From: Streptococcus parauberis NCFD 2020
GTDB lineage: Bacteria; Bacillota; Bacilli; Lactobacillales; Streptococcaceae
Assembly: GCF_000187935.1 (NCBI RefSeq)
Contig: NZ_AEUT02000001.1
Span: 868,001-932,000 of the forward strand
Length of the DNA: 64,000 bases
Direction: 5' to 3'
Of the stretch, positions 45,471-55,069 are shown piece by piece; positions within the stretch are counted from its first letter, which is position 1, and every line of letters begins with the position of its first letter. A model generated the notes under the pieces. The model was not told the origin of the DNA, did not search any database, and worked only from the letters and a program-made list of their open reading frames with translations. The translations under genes and the position numbers were made by a program.

Positions 45471-47705
45471 TTAAGGATTAACGCATTCGATTGTCCACTT
45501 AAATAAACCTTTAAATCGAATTGCTCCATTTTGGTCAGTCCGTAATGTATTAATTTTCCGTCGATGAAAACGACTTATGGTTTCTTGATGTGGATGCTTA
45601 TAAATATTGTTTTTCCCAGCTGAAAATAAAGCTATTTGTGGTGAAAGTTGATCAATGAATTCTTCAATAGACGATCCCTTCGACCCATGATGACCAGCTT
45701 TCAAAATATCAGCTTTCAAATCGGGATAATTTCCCAATATTTCTTTTTCCCCATCAGCTTCTAAATCTCCAGTAAATAAAAATCGCTTATTCAACAATTT
45801 TCCATACAATACGATGGAATCATTATTTTTCCCATCCCCTTTTTTAAAAGGATAGAGAACCCTAAGCTGACTCCCCATAACAGGTAAAACATCTCCTCTT
45901 TTAATCACTTTCACTTTTCTTTTCATCTTATATAGCCTGTCTACAAACTCTTGATTCGTTAAACTACCTTGACTAACCAATATTTCCTTAATATTAATTG
46001 ATTTCACAACATCCTCCATATCACCAACATGGTCTGTATCCGTATGCGTTAGTAATAGTTGATCGATCTTGTTAATACCCTGACTTTTCAAATATGGAAT
46101 TAATGTTTTCTCCGCATTAGAAAGATTATGTCTTCTTTGCCATTCTATTTTTCCTTGTTGTTTATGGACTCCTCCAACGTCAATTAAGATAGTTTTGTTA
46201 AAGATATCCCTAATCAATATACTATCCCCTTGTCCGACATCAACAATTGTAATTTCATTTTTGAATGGCTGAGCAATTGAAAACCAAACAAGACTAAGAA
46301 GAAAAATAAGGAGATACCTCACATTTTTCCTATTCCAAAAATCATATAAAATAACTAGCAAAGCCAAAATTAGGAAAAGTTGAATTTGATTTGGTTTTCC
46401 AATAATCCATGCATGACCAAATTTTTCACATAACCAGCGAACAACCACTTCCATCGATTCAAAAATGCCGTTCAAGGTACGTAAAGGTAAAATAGGAGTC
46501 AAAAAATAAACAACTGTTAAAAGCGGCAAAATGAGCTGATCAAATAGCAAGGAAAATAATGCGGTTAAGAGAATAGATATTGGATGGTAAACCGAAAAGT
46601 AAAAAGTCAAGAATGGCAAACCGGCACATGCAATTGAAAGAGGGAAAATAAATTGTCGACACTTGTGATGATGATATCGATTGTTCAAAATCGATATAAC
46701 AAATGCATAAGCTAAGGACAGTACCCCTCCTACAGTTAAGAGAAAATTAGGAGAAAAGACAAAAAGTATAAAAACTGTAAATGCAATATTATCTTCCTTA
46801 CTAACCTTTAAGTTACTTAGATTCCTTTGAGATAAACTCCTTAAAACAGAAATACTATAGCCAGTTATTGCAGCATAAAAAATTGAAAAGAGCAATTCAA
46901 TTCCTGGGAAGTACTCTTGTGGAATTGATATCTTGATTAAGACTTTTCGAAAATTATTAAAGAAAAATCCAACATGCATCCCTGACAAGGCAAAGAGATG
47001 AATAATTCCTAGCTGACTATATATATCTGTCATCTGTCCAAAACTTTTATCTAAAAATCCGAATAGCAAGCCAGTCATATAATGAGCCATTGGATCCGGA
47101 TAAGTCTGCTGACAGGTAACAATAGCCAGTCTTCGCCATTTCACCAAGTGTTCAAATAGATTTCGGACCTTTGAAATACGCATTTTCTTAATATCTTTAA
47201 GTCGACCAATTCGAAAAATTCCATGATTTTTTAAGTGCTTCTGATAGTTAAATCCATTGAAATTTCTTTGTCCATCAGCATGCTCTAATTTTATTTCCGT
47301 TTCAATATCAAGATAATCACTGCAATTGCGATAAAATAAGAATTCCTCTTTCGTTTTCAGCTGATAAAAGATTTGATATCGATTTTCATTTTCTTCACCT
47401 TCAAAAGATAAAAGGTCTCCATTAATATTAATTGAATCAGGAATTAACCGAATATGGTAAATAACTTTGGGTTGATGCTTAAATTTGTAGGCGGAAATGT
47501 GAGAATTGACAAGAAAGTAGAAAGCAAAAAATGTAAGAACTAAACAAACTTTAACAAAAACTATTTTCCCATAATTGTTGATTAGTAATATTAAAAGACA
47601 AATAAAAAGCAGTACTGCTAAATGACTTCTACAATTAATTGAGTAAAACATCATTATTGTTATCAAAGCTAACTGAGCAACTGGAATCGGCAAGTATTTA
47701 TTCAA
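45471..47705 (-). CDS. comEC: Competence protein ComEC, DNA-uptake channel
   Basis: Forms the pore that moves single-stranded transforming DNA across the membrane. 744 residues: N-terminal DUF4131 with two helices, the Competence domain with IIHLFALSGMHVGFFF, and from about residue 490 a metallo-beta-lactamase-like nuclease domain (IVDVGQGDSILI, LLLTHTDTDHVGDM, KAGHHGSKGSS). The start is TTG overlapping the comEA stop by 8 bases; an ATG is not available nearby. No break in the frame. Transcribed with comEA from the CIN box. Confidence 0.94.
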   Translation of the reverse strand: MNKYLPIPVAQLALITIMMFYSINCRSHLAVLLFICLLILLINNYGKIVFVKVCLVLTFFAFYFLVNSHISAYKFKHQPKVIYHIRLIPDSININGDLLSFEGEENENRYQIFYQLKTKEEFLFYRNCSDYLDIETEIKLEHADGQRNFNGFNYQKHLKNHGIFRIGRLKDIKKMRISKVRNLFEHLVKWRRLAIVTCQQTYPDPMAHYMTGLLFGFLDKSFGQMTDIYSQLGIIHLFALSGMHVGFFFNNFRKVLIKISIPQEYFPGIELLFSIFYAAITGYSISVLRSLSQRNLSNLKVSKEDNIAFTVFILFVFSPNFLLTVGGVLSLAYAFVISILNNRYHHHKCRQFIFPLSIACAGLPFLTFYFSVYHPISILLTALFSLLFDQLILPLLTVVYFLTPILPLRTLNGIFESMEVVVRWLCEKFGHAWIIGKPNQIQLFLILALLVILYDFWNRKNVRYLLIFLLSLVWFSIAQPFKNEITIVDVGQGDSILIRDIFNKTILIDVGGVHKQQGKIEWQRRHNLSNAEKTLIPYLKSQGINKIDQLLLTHTDTDHVGDMEDVVKSINIKEILVSQGSLTNQEFVDRLYKMKRKVKVIKRGDVLPVMGSQLRVLYPFKKGDGKNNDSIVLYGKLLNKRFLFTGDLEADGEKEILGNYPDLKADILKAGHHGSKGSSIEEFIDQLSPQIALFSAGKNNIYKHPHQETISRFHRRKINTLRTDQNGAIRFKGLFKWTIECVNP

Positions 47706-48375
47706 TACTTAAATTATCTTTCATTTTTTCAAGTGTTTTCTTACCAATGCCAGAAATTTTGGTTAAATCTTCCAGACTTTTGAAGCCACCCATTTTATCT
47801 CTAGCTTCGATAATTTCATGCGCTCGTTTTTCGCCAATCCCTGGAATTTTAGTTAGTTGATCACTTGTCGCACTATTTATATTAATCTTTTCATCATCAC
47901 TAGGTGCGTCTGCAGCTTGGACTGTCGATGAGGGTAAAACTGATTTATTCTCACCCAATCTAGCAATATAAATAACAGATGCATCGGATAATTTTTGAGC
48001 GAGATTGATGGCTTGCCTGTCAGCATCTTGAGTCAGCCCACCGGCCATTTTGACCAAATCAGTCACTCGACTATCTGCTGGTAACTTATAGACCCCCTCT
48101 TGCTTAACAGCCCCTTTCAAATCAACCATAATTTGGTTACTTGTATCAGTCGACTTTGATTCTGCTTGGCTCTGCTCCTTGTCTTCTTTAACTTCTATAA
48201 TTTCTTTTCTTAATTCAATCATGTCTTCTTCTTTTTGTTTATCGGCTGTGCTATTCCCAAAAACAAAAAGAGATAGAGAAAAAAGAAGACAAATACAAAC
48301 AATAATTGCGATGATTCTGCCTAGAATATAGTGATTAACATACCACTGTTTTATATCTGTTAGAATTTCTTTCAT
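47698..48375 (-). CDS. comEA: Competence protein ComEA, DNA receptor
   Basis: Membrane-bound receptor that hands double-stranded DNA to ComEC. About 225 residues: a membrane helix at residues 19-40, an acidic linker, an SLBB domain (VDLKGAVKQEGVYKLPADSR), and a C-terminal helix-hairpin-helix pair (ININSATSDQLTKIPGIGEKRAHEII, TKISGIGKKTLEKM). The start at 48375 has GAGGTGG just before it; an upstream in-frame ATG would place the CIN box inside the gene. Overlaps comEC by 8 bases. Confidence 0.94.
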   Translation of the reverse strand: MKEILTDIKQWYVNHYILGRIIAIIVCICLLFSLSLFVFGNSTADKQKEEDMIELRKEIIEVKEDKEQSQAESKSTDTSNQIMVDLKGAVKQEGVYKLPADSRVTDLVKMAGGLTQDADRQAINLAQKLSDASVIYIARLGENKSVLPSSTVQAADAPSDDEKININSATSDQLTKIPGIGEKRAHEIIEARDKMGGFKSLEDLTKISGIGKKTLEKMKDNLSIE

Positions 48376-48392
48376 AATCCACCTCACATATA

Positions 48393-48400
48393 TATTCGTA
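48393..48400 (-). promoter_or_regulatory. CIN box of comEA-comEC
   Basis: Exact TACGAATA on the minus strand, about 20 bases before the comEA start. Same sequence as before coiA. Confidence 0.9.
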
Positions 48401-48403
48401 AAT

Positions 48404-48436
48404 AAAATAAAAAAATCATTCAAATGAATGATTTTT
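48404..48436 (-). terminator. Intrinsic terminator after plsC
   Basis: Minus strand AAAAATCATTCA/TGAATGATTTTTTT. It separates plsC from the comEA competence promoter. Confidence 0.85.
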
Positions 48437-49175
48437 ATTTTCTATGTTTATCAGGATCCCAAACGAAGCTTGCTATATATGAGAAAATCATCGTCAATAG
48501 TAAAACAATAATTAAAACAAGTGCTAATGGAATACGATAGAGATATGTTAGTGGATTAAGCGATTTTCCAGGCTGATAAGGAACCATCTCAACATCCATG
48601 CGGTCAAATTCTGCTTGAATCCTTTGAGCAACTTCTGCAATGCCCTCATCGTTCATCCGCTTGATATCTGAAATGTCTATTGGATTTCCGAAATTCATAT
48701 CAACACGCTCACTATTAAGTAACCCTTTAACTGTTAGCGGACCAGCATAGGCGGCTGGCATAATTCGAACCTTGGCCATCTTGGCAATTACAGCTACACC
48801 ACCTTTAACATCTTTAGAATGACGGCTACCACTTGGAAACATGACCAATGATTTGTCTTTCTTTTTTAAAACATTAACTGGGTATCGAATGGCATCATGA
48901 CCTGGGTGTTCCCTATCAATTGGGAAAGCACCGCACATTTTTATCCACCAAGCAAATAAACGATTGGTAAATAATTCTTTCTTAGCCATAAAAATGAATT
49001 GTTTTGGTCGAGCAGCAAAAGCCATATAGACTGGATCCCAAAAAGTACGGTGTGGTGCTACCAAAATATAATTTTCATCAGCTGGTAAGATTTTTTCTTG
49101 ATTATGGTAGTGAGTATTGCCATTAACAACCCACAATAAAAAGACTACTAAGCCACGTAAGTATGAATAGAACAC
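48435..49175 (-). CDS. plsC: 1-acyl-sn-glycerol-3-phosphate acyltransferase
   Basis: Makes phosphatidic acid for phospholipid synthesis. 246 residues. The HX4D catalytic motif is HRTFWD (in VAPHRTFWDPVY); FPSGSRH and the GAFPIDREHPG segment bind glycerol phosphate. One membrane segment at the start (LRGLVVFLLWVV) and another near the C-terminus (LALVLIIVLLLTMIFSYIASF), unusual for a minimal PlsC. The start is GTG with AAAGGAG before it. Confidence 0.93.
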   Translation of the reverse strand: MFYSYLRGLVVFLLWVVNGNTHYHNQEKILPADENYILVAPHRTFWDPVYMAFAARPKQFIFMAKKELFTNRLFAWWIKMCGAFPIDREHPGHDAIRYPVNVLKKKDKSLVMFPSGSRHSKDVKGGVAVIAKMAKVRIMPAAYAGPLTVKGLLNSERVDMNFGNPIDISDIKRMNDEGIAEVAQRIQAEFDRMDVEMVPYQPGKSLNPLTYLYRIPLALVLIIVLLLTMIFSYIASFVWDPDKHRK

Positions 49176-49314
49176 GTGATTCTCCTTTATAATTTCTATC
49201 TTGTATATTGTATCATGAATACTAACTTTCGGAAAGTCTGATCTCTCTTCCTAATTTTTCTTTAGATACCATTAGTGGCTATCAGACTAGATTCTTTTTT
49301 GATATAATAAATGA

Positions 49315-50085
49315 ATGGATAAAATAGAACTAAAGGATGGAGAGCGCATCGATCAACTCTTCTCCACAGACGTAAAAATCATACAAAATAAAGATGTTTT
49401 CAGTTACTCAATTGATAGTGTACTCCTATCCAGATTTCCTATAATTCCAACAAGAGGATTAATTGTTGATTTATGTTCTGGAAATGGAGCAGTTGGCCTT
49501 TTTGCTAGTACAAGAACGAATGCACCAATTATTGAGGTTGAACTGCAGGATCGGTTAGCTGAAATGGCTCAACGGTCGATAATTCTAAATAACTTGGAAA
49601 GCCAGGTGAAAATGGTCAATGATGATTTAAAAAATCTATTGAATTATGTTCCTCGTTCAGGTGTCGATTTAATTCTCTGCAATCCACCCTATTTCAAAGC
49701 TAAAGAATCATCTAAAAAGAATCTTTCTGAGCATTATTTGCTAGCAAGACATGAAATTACTACTAATTTAGAAGAAATTTGCCAGATCAGTCGACATGCA
49801 TTAAAGTCAAATGGTCGATTAGCAATGGTTCATCGACCTGACCGTTTCATTGAAATTATTGATGCCTTGAGAAGCAATGGTTTAGCTCCTAAACGCATTC
49901 AATTTGTTTACCCTAAAGTGGGCAAAGAAGCAAATATATTGTTAATTGAGGCAATTAAAGATGGTTCTATCGAAGGGATGAAGGTTCTTCCTCCCCTTAT
50001 TGTCCATGAGGACAATGGCGACTACACTGATCACATCCATAAGATATATTTTGGAAAACCAAATAAGGAGAAAAATGATCTCTAA
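49315..50085 (+). CDS. tRNA1(Val) adenine-37 N6-methyltransferase family (TrmN6/YabB-like)
   Basis: 256 residues. [17 protein letters not shown] is SAM motif I and [10 protein letters not shown] is the NPPY catalytic motif of N6-adenine methyltransferases; the substrate is inferred from TrmN6. The ATG at 49315 follows a TGA-TATAAT -10 (49303-49308) by 6 bases, and no ribosome-binding site is present, so a leaderless mRNA is predicted. An ATG at 49311 gives only three codons. It overlaps the GIY-YIG gene at its end. Confidence 0.87.
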   Translation: MDKIELKDGERIDQLFSTDVKIIQNKDVFSYSIDSVLLSRFPIIPTRGLIVDLCSGNGAVGLFASTRTNAPIIEVELQDRLAEMAQRSIILNNLESQVKMVNDDLKNLLNYVPRSGVDLILCNPPYFKAKESSKKNLSEHYLLARHEITTNLEEICQISRHALKSNGRLAMVHRPDRFIEIIDALRSNGLAPKRIQFVYPKVGKEANILLIEAIKDGSIEGMKVLPPLIVHEDNGDYTDHIHKIYFGKPNKEKNDL

Positions 50086-50359
50086 CGAGGAAATCCCCAA
50101 AGCTTACATGTATGTTTTAGAATGTGCAGACCATACCTTGTACACTGGTTATACGACTGATGTTGAAAAAAGATTAATAACACATAATGCTGGTAAAGGG
50201 GCAAAATACACGCGTGCCCGTTTACCAGTAACGCTACTTTATGTGGAAGAATTTGCCAGTAAACAAGAAGCAATGTCTGCTGAAGCATTATTCAAAAAAC
50301 GAAAGTCAAGACGACAAAAATTAAACTATATTAATGAACATAAAAAAATTGAGAGCTAA
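50075..50359 (+). CDS. GIY-YIG nuclease-superfamily protein (YhbQ/YazA type)
   Basis: 94 residues. [41 protein letters not shown] in outline contains the GIY-YIG core ([15 protein letters not shown]), the Arg of RLITHN and the later Glu. Small stand-alone members have an uncertain DNA-repair role. The start at 50075 is chosen for AAGGAG immediately upstream; it lies 10 bases inside the methyltransferase gene, an arrangement also found in Bacillus (yabB-yazA). Confidence 0.92.
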   Translation: MISNEEIPKAYMYVLECADHTLYTGYTTDVEKRLITHNAGKGAKYTRARLPVTLLYVEEFASKQEAMSAEALFKKRKSRRQKLNYINEHKKIES

Positions 50360-50378
50360 ACTCTCAATTTTTTTATTT
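50348..50378. terminator. Bidirectional terminator after the GIY-YIG gene
   Basis: ATTGAGAG, CTAAA, CTCTCAAT and T run; A run on the other side serves kup. Confidence 0.88.
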
Positions 50379-52370
50379 AATTTCTTTTGGTGTTTGAAAT
50401 TCTTTAATTGGTAATTTCAAAATATCTGAAAGAATCAATGGAACCACTTCGACTTTAACTTCAGAGTATTGAAGACCAAACCAGCGAGCTGGCGTAGCAG
50501 TGAAATGTTTAATACTTGCTTTAGTTTGCATGATAAAGCGTTCAAAGCCATTTAATTGACGCGCATTAGATACACGTTCTTCAATAATAACAAATCTAAA
50601 GTCACCAACTTTACGACCTGGTGTAATAGAGTATTCTTGAACTTGTTGAGGCAAGCGACCACTTTCCATCAAGTCTTGAACAATTGTTCTAAGATAACGT
50701 GGTACAGACTGAGGCATTCTAAATCCTAGGAAAAGTTCAACCTTCACCATGTAGTCTGTTCCCATCATATCAACTTTATACTTAGCAGTATATGGTTCAT
50801 CGGTTACCTTAACATTAACAAACCAATACACCTTAGCACGTTTTGGTCTTTTATCCAAAATTGAGTAAAGAATGGATTTATCAATCATATTGTCTTGTAA
50901 TCTATTTGTCAAATAAACAACGTTTGTTTGATAAAGATCAATTGCTTTATCATCACGTAAGGCTTTGATTTGATCTCTGTAATCCAATAGATTGAGTGAT
51001 TTAACATATTTAAAGACAATTTTTGTCCCTTTATGCCAAATAAACATAACTGACACAATTCCTAAGGCAAGGATAACAACTACGTAACCACCGTGCATAA
51101 ATTTAACAGCTGAAGCTGCAAAGAAAATGAATTCTATCAGTGCAAAGAATGACATAATAACATGAGCTATTACCGAGTTCATCCCCTCTTTAATTAAGTA
51201 ATAATTTAAGAGTACGGTTGTCATCAACATAGTTATAGTGATAGCTAAGCCATAAGCTGCTTCCATATTAGCTGAATTTTTAAAGTAAAGCACCACACAT
51301 GAGGTGATAAAACATAAGAGCCAGTTAATAACTGGAATATAAAGTTGTCCCAAGTTTTGACCTGGATAAGTAACTCTAAACAATGGAAAAATTTTAAGAC
51401 GCATTGCTTCCGCAACCAATGTAAATGAACCAGTGATTAAAGCTTGTGAGGCAATGATTGCAGCAGCCGTAGCAATTAGCACCGCAAATACTCGGAAACT
51501 TTCTGGAACAGCAGCAAAGAAAGGATTTAATTCAATTCCACTATTACGGTTTGCCAAAATCCAAGCACCTTGACCACAATATGATAAAACGATACATATT
51601 TTAACAAAAGGCCAAGAGAAATAAACGTTACCCCGACCAACATGCCCTAAGTCAGAATAAAGAGCTTCTGCACCAGTTGTCGCAAGAAAAATTGAGCCTA
51701 GAATAAATATCCCACGATGATTTTCTGGACTTAATAAAAGATGTATCGCGTAATAGGGATTAATAGCTTTAAAAACTTCTAAATTTCCTAAGGCATTATA
51801 TAGTCCTGTTAATCCTAAGAAACTGAACCAGACCAACATGACTGGTCCAAATAGCTTACCAATCAAACTCGTACCAAAACGTTGGATACTAAACAAACTT
51901 AATATTATTAGTAAAGTTGTAATAATAACATTGGTCTGATTTTGATAAATACTACTGATTCCTGGTACAGCTTTTAGTCCCTCAATTGCTGAAGTAACTG
52001 TGACTGCAGGTGTTAGGGCACCATCTGATAAAAGTGTTGCTCCACCAATCATTGCAGGTACAATCAACCATGGAGACATTTTTCTTACTAATGTATAAAG
52101 TGAGAAGATGCCACCTTCATGATGGTTATCAGCTTTTAAAGCAATCCAAACATATTTAATTGTTGTAATTAAAGTGAGGGTCCAAAATATCAAAGATATA
52201 GAACCAAGAATAAAGATTTCAGAAACACTAGATAAACCACCTTGGTTTTCAACCAAGGATTGCATTGTATAAAGAGGACTCGTTCCAATATCTCCATAAA
52301 CAATTCCAAGTGCAATGATAAAACCGGCCTTCGATGCTTTATCAAAAGCAGCGTGATTGGCATTAGACAT
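50373..52370 (-). CDS. kup: Kup-type potassium uptake transporter
   Basis: Proton-coupled K+ uptake. About 665 residues with twelve membrane helices and a C-terminal cytoplasmic part of about 180 residues. The start of helix 1, [19 protein letters not shown], is the Kup signature, with Asp of GDIGTSP needed for transport. The start at 52370 ([10 protein letters not shown]) has AGGAGG before it; an earlier TTG-type start is not needed. No c-di-AMP riboswitch-like sequence is seen in the short leader. Confidence 0.94.
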   Translation of the reverse strand: MSNANHAAFDKASKAGFIIALGIVYGDIGTSPLYTMQSLVENQGGLSSVSEIFILGSISLIFWTLTLITTIKYVWIALKADNHHEGGIFSLYTLVRKMSPWLIVPAMIGGATLLSDGALTPAVTVTSAIEGLKAVPGISSIYQNQTNVIITTLLIILSLFSIQRFGTSLIGKLFGPVMLVWFSFLGLTGLYNALGNLEVFKAINPYYAIHLLLSPENHRGIFILGSIFLATTGAEALYSDLGHVGRGNVYFSWPFVKICIVLSYCGQGAWILANRNSGIELNPFFAAVPESFRVFAVLIATAAAIIASQALITGSFTLVAEAMRLKIFPLFRVTYPGQNLGQLYIPVINWLLCFITSCVVLYFKNSANMEAAYGLAITITMLMTTVLLNYYLIKEGMNSVIAHVIMSFFALIEFIFFAASAVKFMHGGYVVVILALGIVSVMFIWHKGTKIVFKYVKSLNLLDYRDQIKALRDDKAIDLYQTNVVYLTNRLQDNMIDKSILYSILDKRPKRAKVYWFVNVKVTDEPYTAKYKVDMMGTDYMVKVELFLGFRMPQSVPRYLRTIVQDLMESGRLPQQVQEYSITPGRKVGDFRFVIIEERVSNARQLNGFERFIMQTKASIKHFTATPARWFGLQYSEVKVEVVPLILSDILKLPIKEFQTPKEIK

Positions 52371-52454
52371 CCCAATCGTCCTCCTAAATTTCATAAAATA
52401 CCAAAAAATGGTTGAAACCATTATAACAGATTATCAATAAAAAAGGAATTAAAC

Positions 52455-52489
52455 TAAAAAGAAAAGTGCCGAGATCACTCAACACTTTC
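52455..52489 (-). terminator. Intrinsic terminator after the cshA-type helicase gene
   Basis: Minus strand AAGTGTTGAG, TGATC, CTCGGCACTT with T run; two G-U pairs. Confidence 0.75.
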
Positions 52490-52495
52490 ATTTTA

Positions 52496-54109
52496 TTAGT
52501 TTGACTTGTTACGGATAACAAATCCCTTATCTTTACTTGAAGATTTTGTATCTTTATTGTAAAAATCTTTTGCATTGCGTTTAGGTTTACGTGAGCCAGT
52601 TGAACTTGCGTCATGGCTATCACGTTTATTTTTACGACGGTCGCCTTCACGATCATCACGAGATCCACCACGACGGTCATCACGTCTACCACGATTTCCA
52701 CCACGGCCACGATCATTACGACCACGTCCGCCTTTACCACTCTTGCCACCACCATGGCCACCACCAACATATTTAAATGGTAATGGTTTTTCACGAGCGA
52801 TTTCAACTTCTGGTTGATCAGCTGGATCTTGAACAGTTAAGCTTAAGATGTATAAAGCCAATTCTTCAGGTGTAAATTCAGAAGCAAGCTGGATGGCATC
52901 ATCTTTGAATTTATCAAAGTTAGAACGAATCGTTTCATCTGCAAAATCACGTTCAATCTTTTTAAGAGCCACTTTCTTCTTAGCTTGAAAAGCTTCTTCA
53001 GCTGTCGCTGGTTTAAGTGGTGTCATTTGTTTCTTAGTGAGGTTCTCAATCATGCTTAAGTAACCCATTTCATTTGGGGAAACGAAAGTGATTGATTCAC
53101 CTGATTTACCAGCACGGCCAGTACGTCCAATACGGTGAACATAGCTTTCTGGATCTTGAGTAATATCGTAGTTATAAACGTGAGTAACGTCAGAAATATC
53201 TAATCCACGCGCAGCCACGTCTGTTGCTACTAGAATATCAACTTGGTCACCTTTAAAATCACGAATAACACGTAAACGTTTATTCTGATCAAGGTCACCA
53301 TGAATACCTTCAGCACGGAAACCACGTAATTTTAAACCACGAGTAATCTCGTCTACACGACGTTTTGTCCGACCAAATACAATTGAAAGTTCTGGTTGAT
53401 CAACGTCCATCAAACGTGTCATAGTATCAAATTTTTCTTGTTCCTTAACACGAACGTAAAATTGTTCAACATTAACGTTAGTTAATTCTTTATTTTTAAT
53501 TTGCACATGCTCAGGTTCTTTCATGAACTTAACACCAATTTGTTTAATCGGAGCTGGCATAGTAGCAGAAAATAGCAAAGTCTGACGATTAGCAGGAACT
53601 CGGCTGATGATTGCTTCGATATCTTCAAGGAATCCCATATTAAGCATTTCATCTGCTTCATCAAGGATTAATGTTTCAACATGATCTAATTTTAAGGCTT
53701 TACGCTTAATTAAATCTAATAGACGTCCTGGGGTACCAACTACAATATGAGCTCCTGATTTCAAAGCTTTAATTTGTTTGTCGATACTTGATCCACCGTA
53801 AACTGAGCGAACCTTAACGCCCTTATCACGACCAAAACGGAACAATTCTTCCTGACTCTGAACAGCAAGTTCACGAGTAGGTGCAATTACAAGAGCCTGA
53901 ATGATATTTTCATCCGTACGGACCTTGTTTAAAGTTGGCAAACCAAATGCTGCTGTTTTACCAGTACCTGTTTGTGCCTGTCCAATAACATCTTTACCCT
54001 CAAGGGCTAATGGAATAGTCATCTCTTGGATTGGAGATGCTTTTTCAAAACCAGCTGTTACTACTGCTGATTGGATGTCTTCTGATAAGTTAAATTCTGT
54101 AAATTTCAA
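52496..54109 (-). CDS. cshA: DEAD-box RNA helicase, CshA type
   Basis: 537 residues. Q motif (FEKASPIQEMTIPLAL), AQTGTGKT (residues 46-53), PTRELAVQ, GTPGRLLD, DEAD, SAT, VATDVAARGLD and HRIGRTGRAG are all present. The last 90 residues are Gly/Arg/Asp-rich (RGRNDRGRGGNRGRRDDRR), a non-specific RNA-binding tail. Acts in rRNA maturation, mRNA decay and cold growth. The start is TTG (MKFTEFNLSE) with a weak AAGAGAAA site. The leader has a terminator-like hairpin. Confidence 0.93.
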   Translation of the reverse strand: MKFTEFNLSEDIQSAVVTAGFEKASPIQEMTIPLALEGKDVIGQAQTGTGKTAAFGLPTLNKVRTDENIIQALVIAPTRELAVQSQEELFRFGRDKGVKVRSVYGGSSIDKQIKALKSGAHIVVGTPGRLLDLIKRKALKLDHVETLILDEADEMLNMGFLEDIEAIISRVPANRQTLLFSATMPAPIKQIGVKFMKEPEHVQIKNKELTNVNVEQFYVRVKEQEKFDTMTRLMDVDQPELSIVFGRTKRRVDEITRGLKLRGFRAEGIHGDLDQNKRLRVIRDFKGDQVDILVATDVAARGLDISDVTHVYNYDITQDPESYVHRIGRTGRAGKSGESITFVSPNEMGYLSMIENLTKKQMTPLKPATAEEAFQAKKKVALKKIERDFADETIRSNFDKFKDDAIQLASEFTPEELALYILSLTVQDPADQPEVEIAREKPLPFKYVGGGHGGGKSGKGGRGRNDRGRGGNRGRRDDRRGGSRDDREGDRRKNKRDSHDASSTGSRKPKRNAKDFYNKDTKSSSKDKGFVIRNKSN

Positions 54110-54124
54110 ATGTTTCTCTTTTCT

Positions 54125-54147
54125 AAAAAGCAGTGCGAAGCTGCCTT
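54125..54147 (-). promoter_or_regulatory. Terminator-like hairpin in the helicase leader
   Basis: Minus strand AAGGCAG, CTTCGCA, CTGCTTTTTAG: a 7-pair stem with one G-U pair and five T, starting about 40 bases before the TTG start codon. It may attenuate transcription; function not shown. Confidence 0.5.
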
Positions 54148-54258
54148 ATAAGCCTTTATAGTTCTGTCGTTCCATTAACAACTAGACTAGTGTAACACAA
54201 TTAAAAATAAAAAGATAGGAAATATGTCATGTAAGTGTTTTTATGATATTATTGACTT

Positions 54259-55035
54259 ATGAACTATAAAGGAATTGTATTTTTTGACTTAGATGGCACC
54301 TTACTTGATGCCACTTCACATGTTTCTGCGGATAATAGACTAGCATTGAATCAGCTAAGAGCCAATGGCTATTTACCTGTTATTGCAACTGGTCGTTCTG
54401 TACTTGAATTGGAAAATATATTAGAGGAATCAGGCATTTCTTCCGTAGCCATGCTTAATGGAATGGTAGTTCAAGTTGAAGGACAAATTATCTTCAAAGA
54501 AACAATTGATAACGCAGATATTGAGGAAACGCTCAAAATTGCAAATGAGCTTGGAGAAAGTATTGCATACTATACTCCAGATGAATTAGTCTTGGCTGGT
54601 TTATCTGAAGGCTTGAGAGGTCACTTTGCTTATTTTCATGGACCACTCCCTCGTATTGATAAAGATTATTTCAAAGAAGAAGATGTTAATATGCTTCTGG
54701 TAGGTGGGGCAGTTAAAAATAATGACCACTTCTACCAGGAAGGTGTTCCTAACCTAAAATTTTTACGGAATAGCCCCTTCTCTATTGATGTAGTCAAAAA
54801 AGGTTATAATAAGGGAACTGGTGTTGCTTTGATTAAAAAAGCCCTGCAGTCTGAGCACCTACCAACCTATGGCTTTGGTGACGGAGGAAATGATTTAGAC
54901 TTACTAGCTGCCGTTGACCATCCAGTTGCTATGGAAAATGCCATTCCTGATCTGAAAGAATTAGCTGAATTTATTACCCATAAAAATACTGAAGACGGAA
55001 TAGCTTTTGGACTTAGACATTATGGATTGATTTAA
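54259..55035 (+). CDS. Cof-type HAD-IIB phosphatase
   Basis: 258 residues. FFDLDGTLLD at the start is motif I (Asp10 and Asp12), VIATGRS motif II, a large C2 cap in the middle, Lys in DVVKKGYNKGTGVALI motif III, and FGDGGNDLDLLAAV motif IV. Family members hydrolyse sugar phosphates or flavin nucleotides. A TGA-TATTAT -10 (54247-54252) ends 6 bases before the ATG without a ribosome-binding site: leaderless. Monocistronic. Confidence 0.9.
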   Translation: MNYKGIVFFDLDGTLLDATSHVSADNRLALNQLRANGYLPVIATGRSVLELENILEESGISSVAMLNGMVVQVEGQIIFKETIDNADIEETLKIANELGESIAYYTPDELVLAGLSEGLRGHFAYFHGPLPRIDKDYFKEEDVNMLLVGGAVKNNDHFYQEGVPNLKFLRNSPFSIDVVKKGYNKGTGVALIKKALQSEHLPTYGFGDGGNDLDLLAAVDHPVAMENAIPDLKELAEFITHKNTEDGIAFGLRHYGLI

Positions 55036-55040
55036 AAAAT

Positions 55041-55069
55041 AAAAACCTAGTTATCTAAACTAGGTTTTT
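55041..55069 (+). terminator. Intrinsic terminator after the Cof gene
   Basis: AAAACCTAGTT, ATCTA, AACTAGGTTTT with T run. Confidence 0.9.

Noticed and set aside
52384..52806. Val/Met-rich frame on the minus strand overlapping the helicase end
   Set aside because: It is an out-of-frame reading of the same low-complexity Gly/Arg/Asp-rich tail, not a gene.
52575..52817. Arg/Pro-rich and His-rich frames on the plus strand opposite the helicase tail
   Set aside because: They are shadows of the Gly/Arg/Asp repeats of the helicase C-terminus read on the other strand, with no ribosome-binding site.
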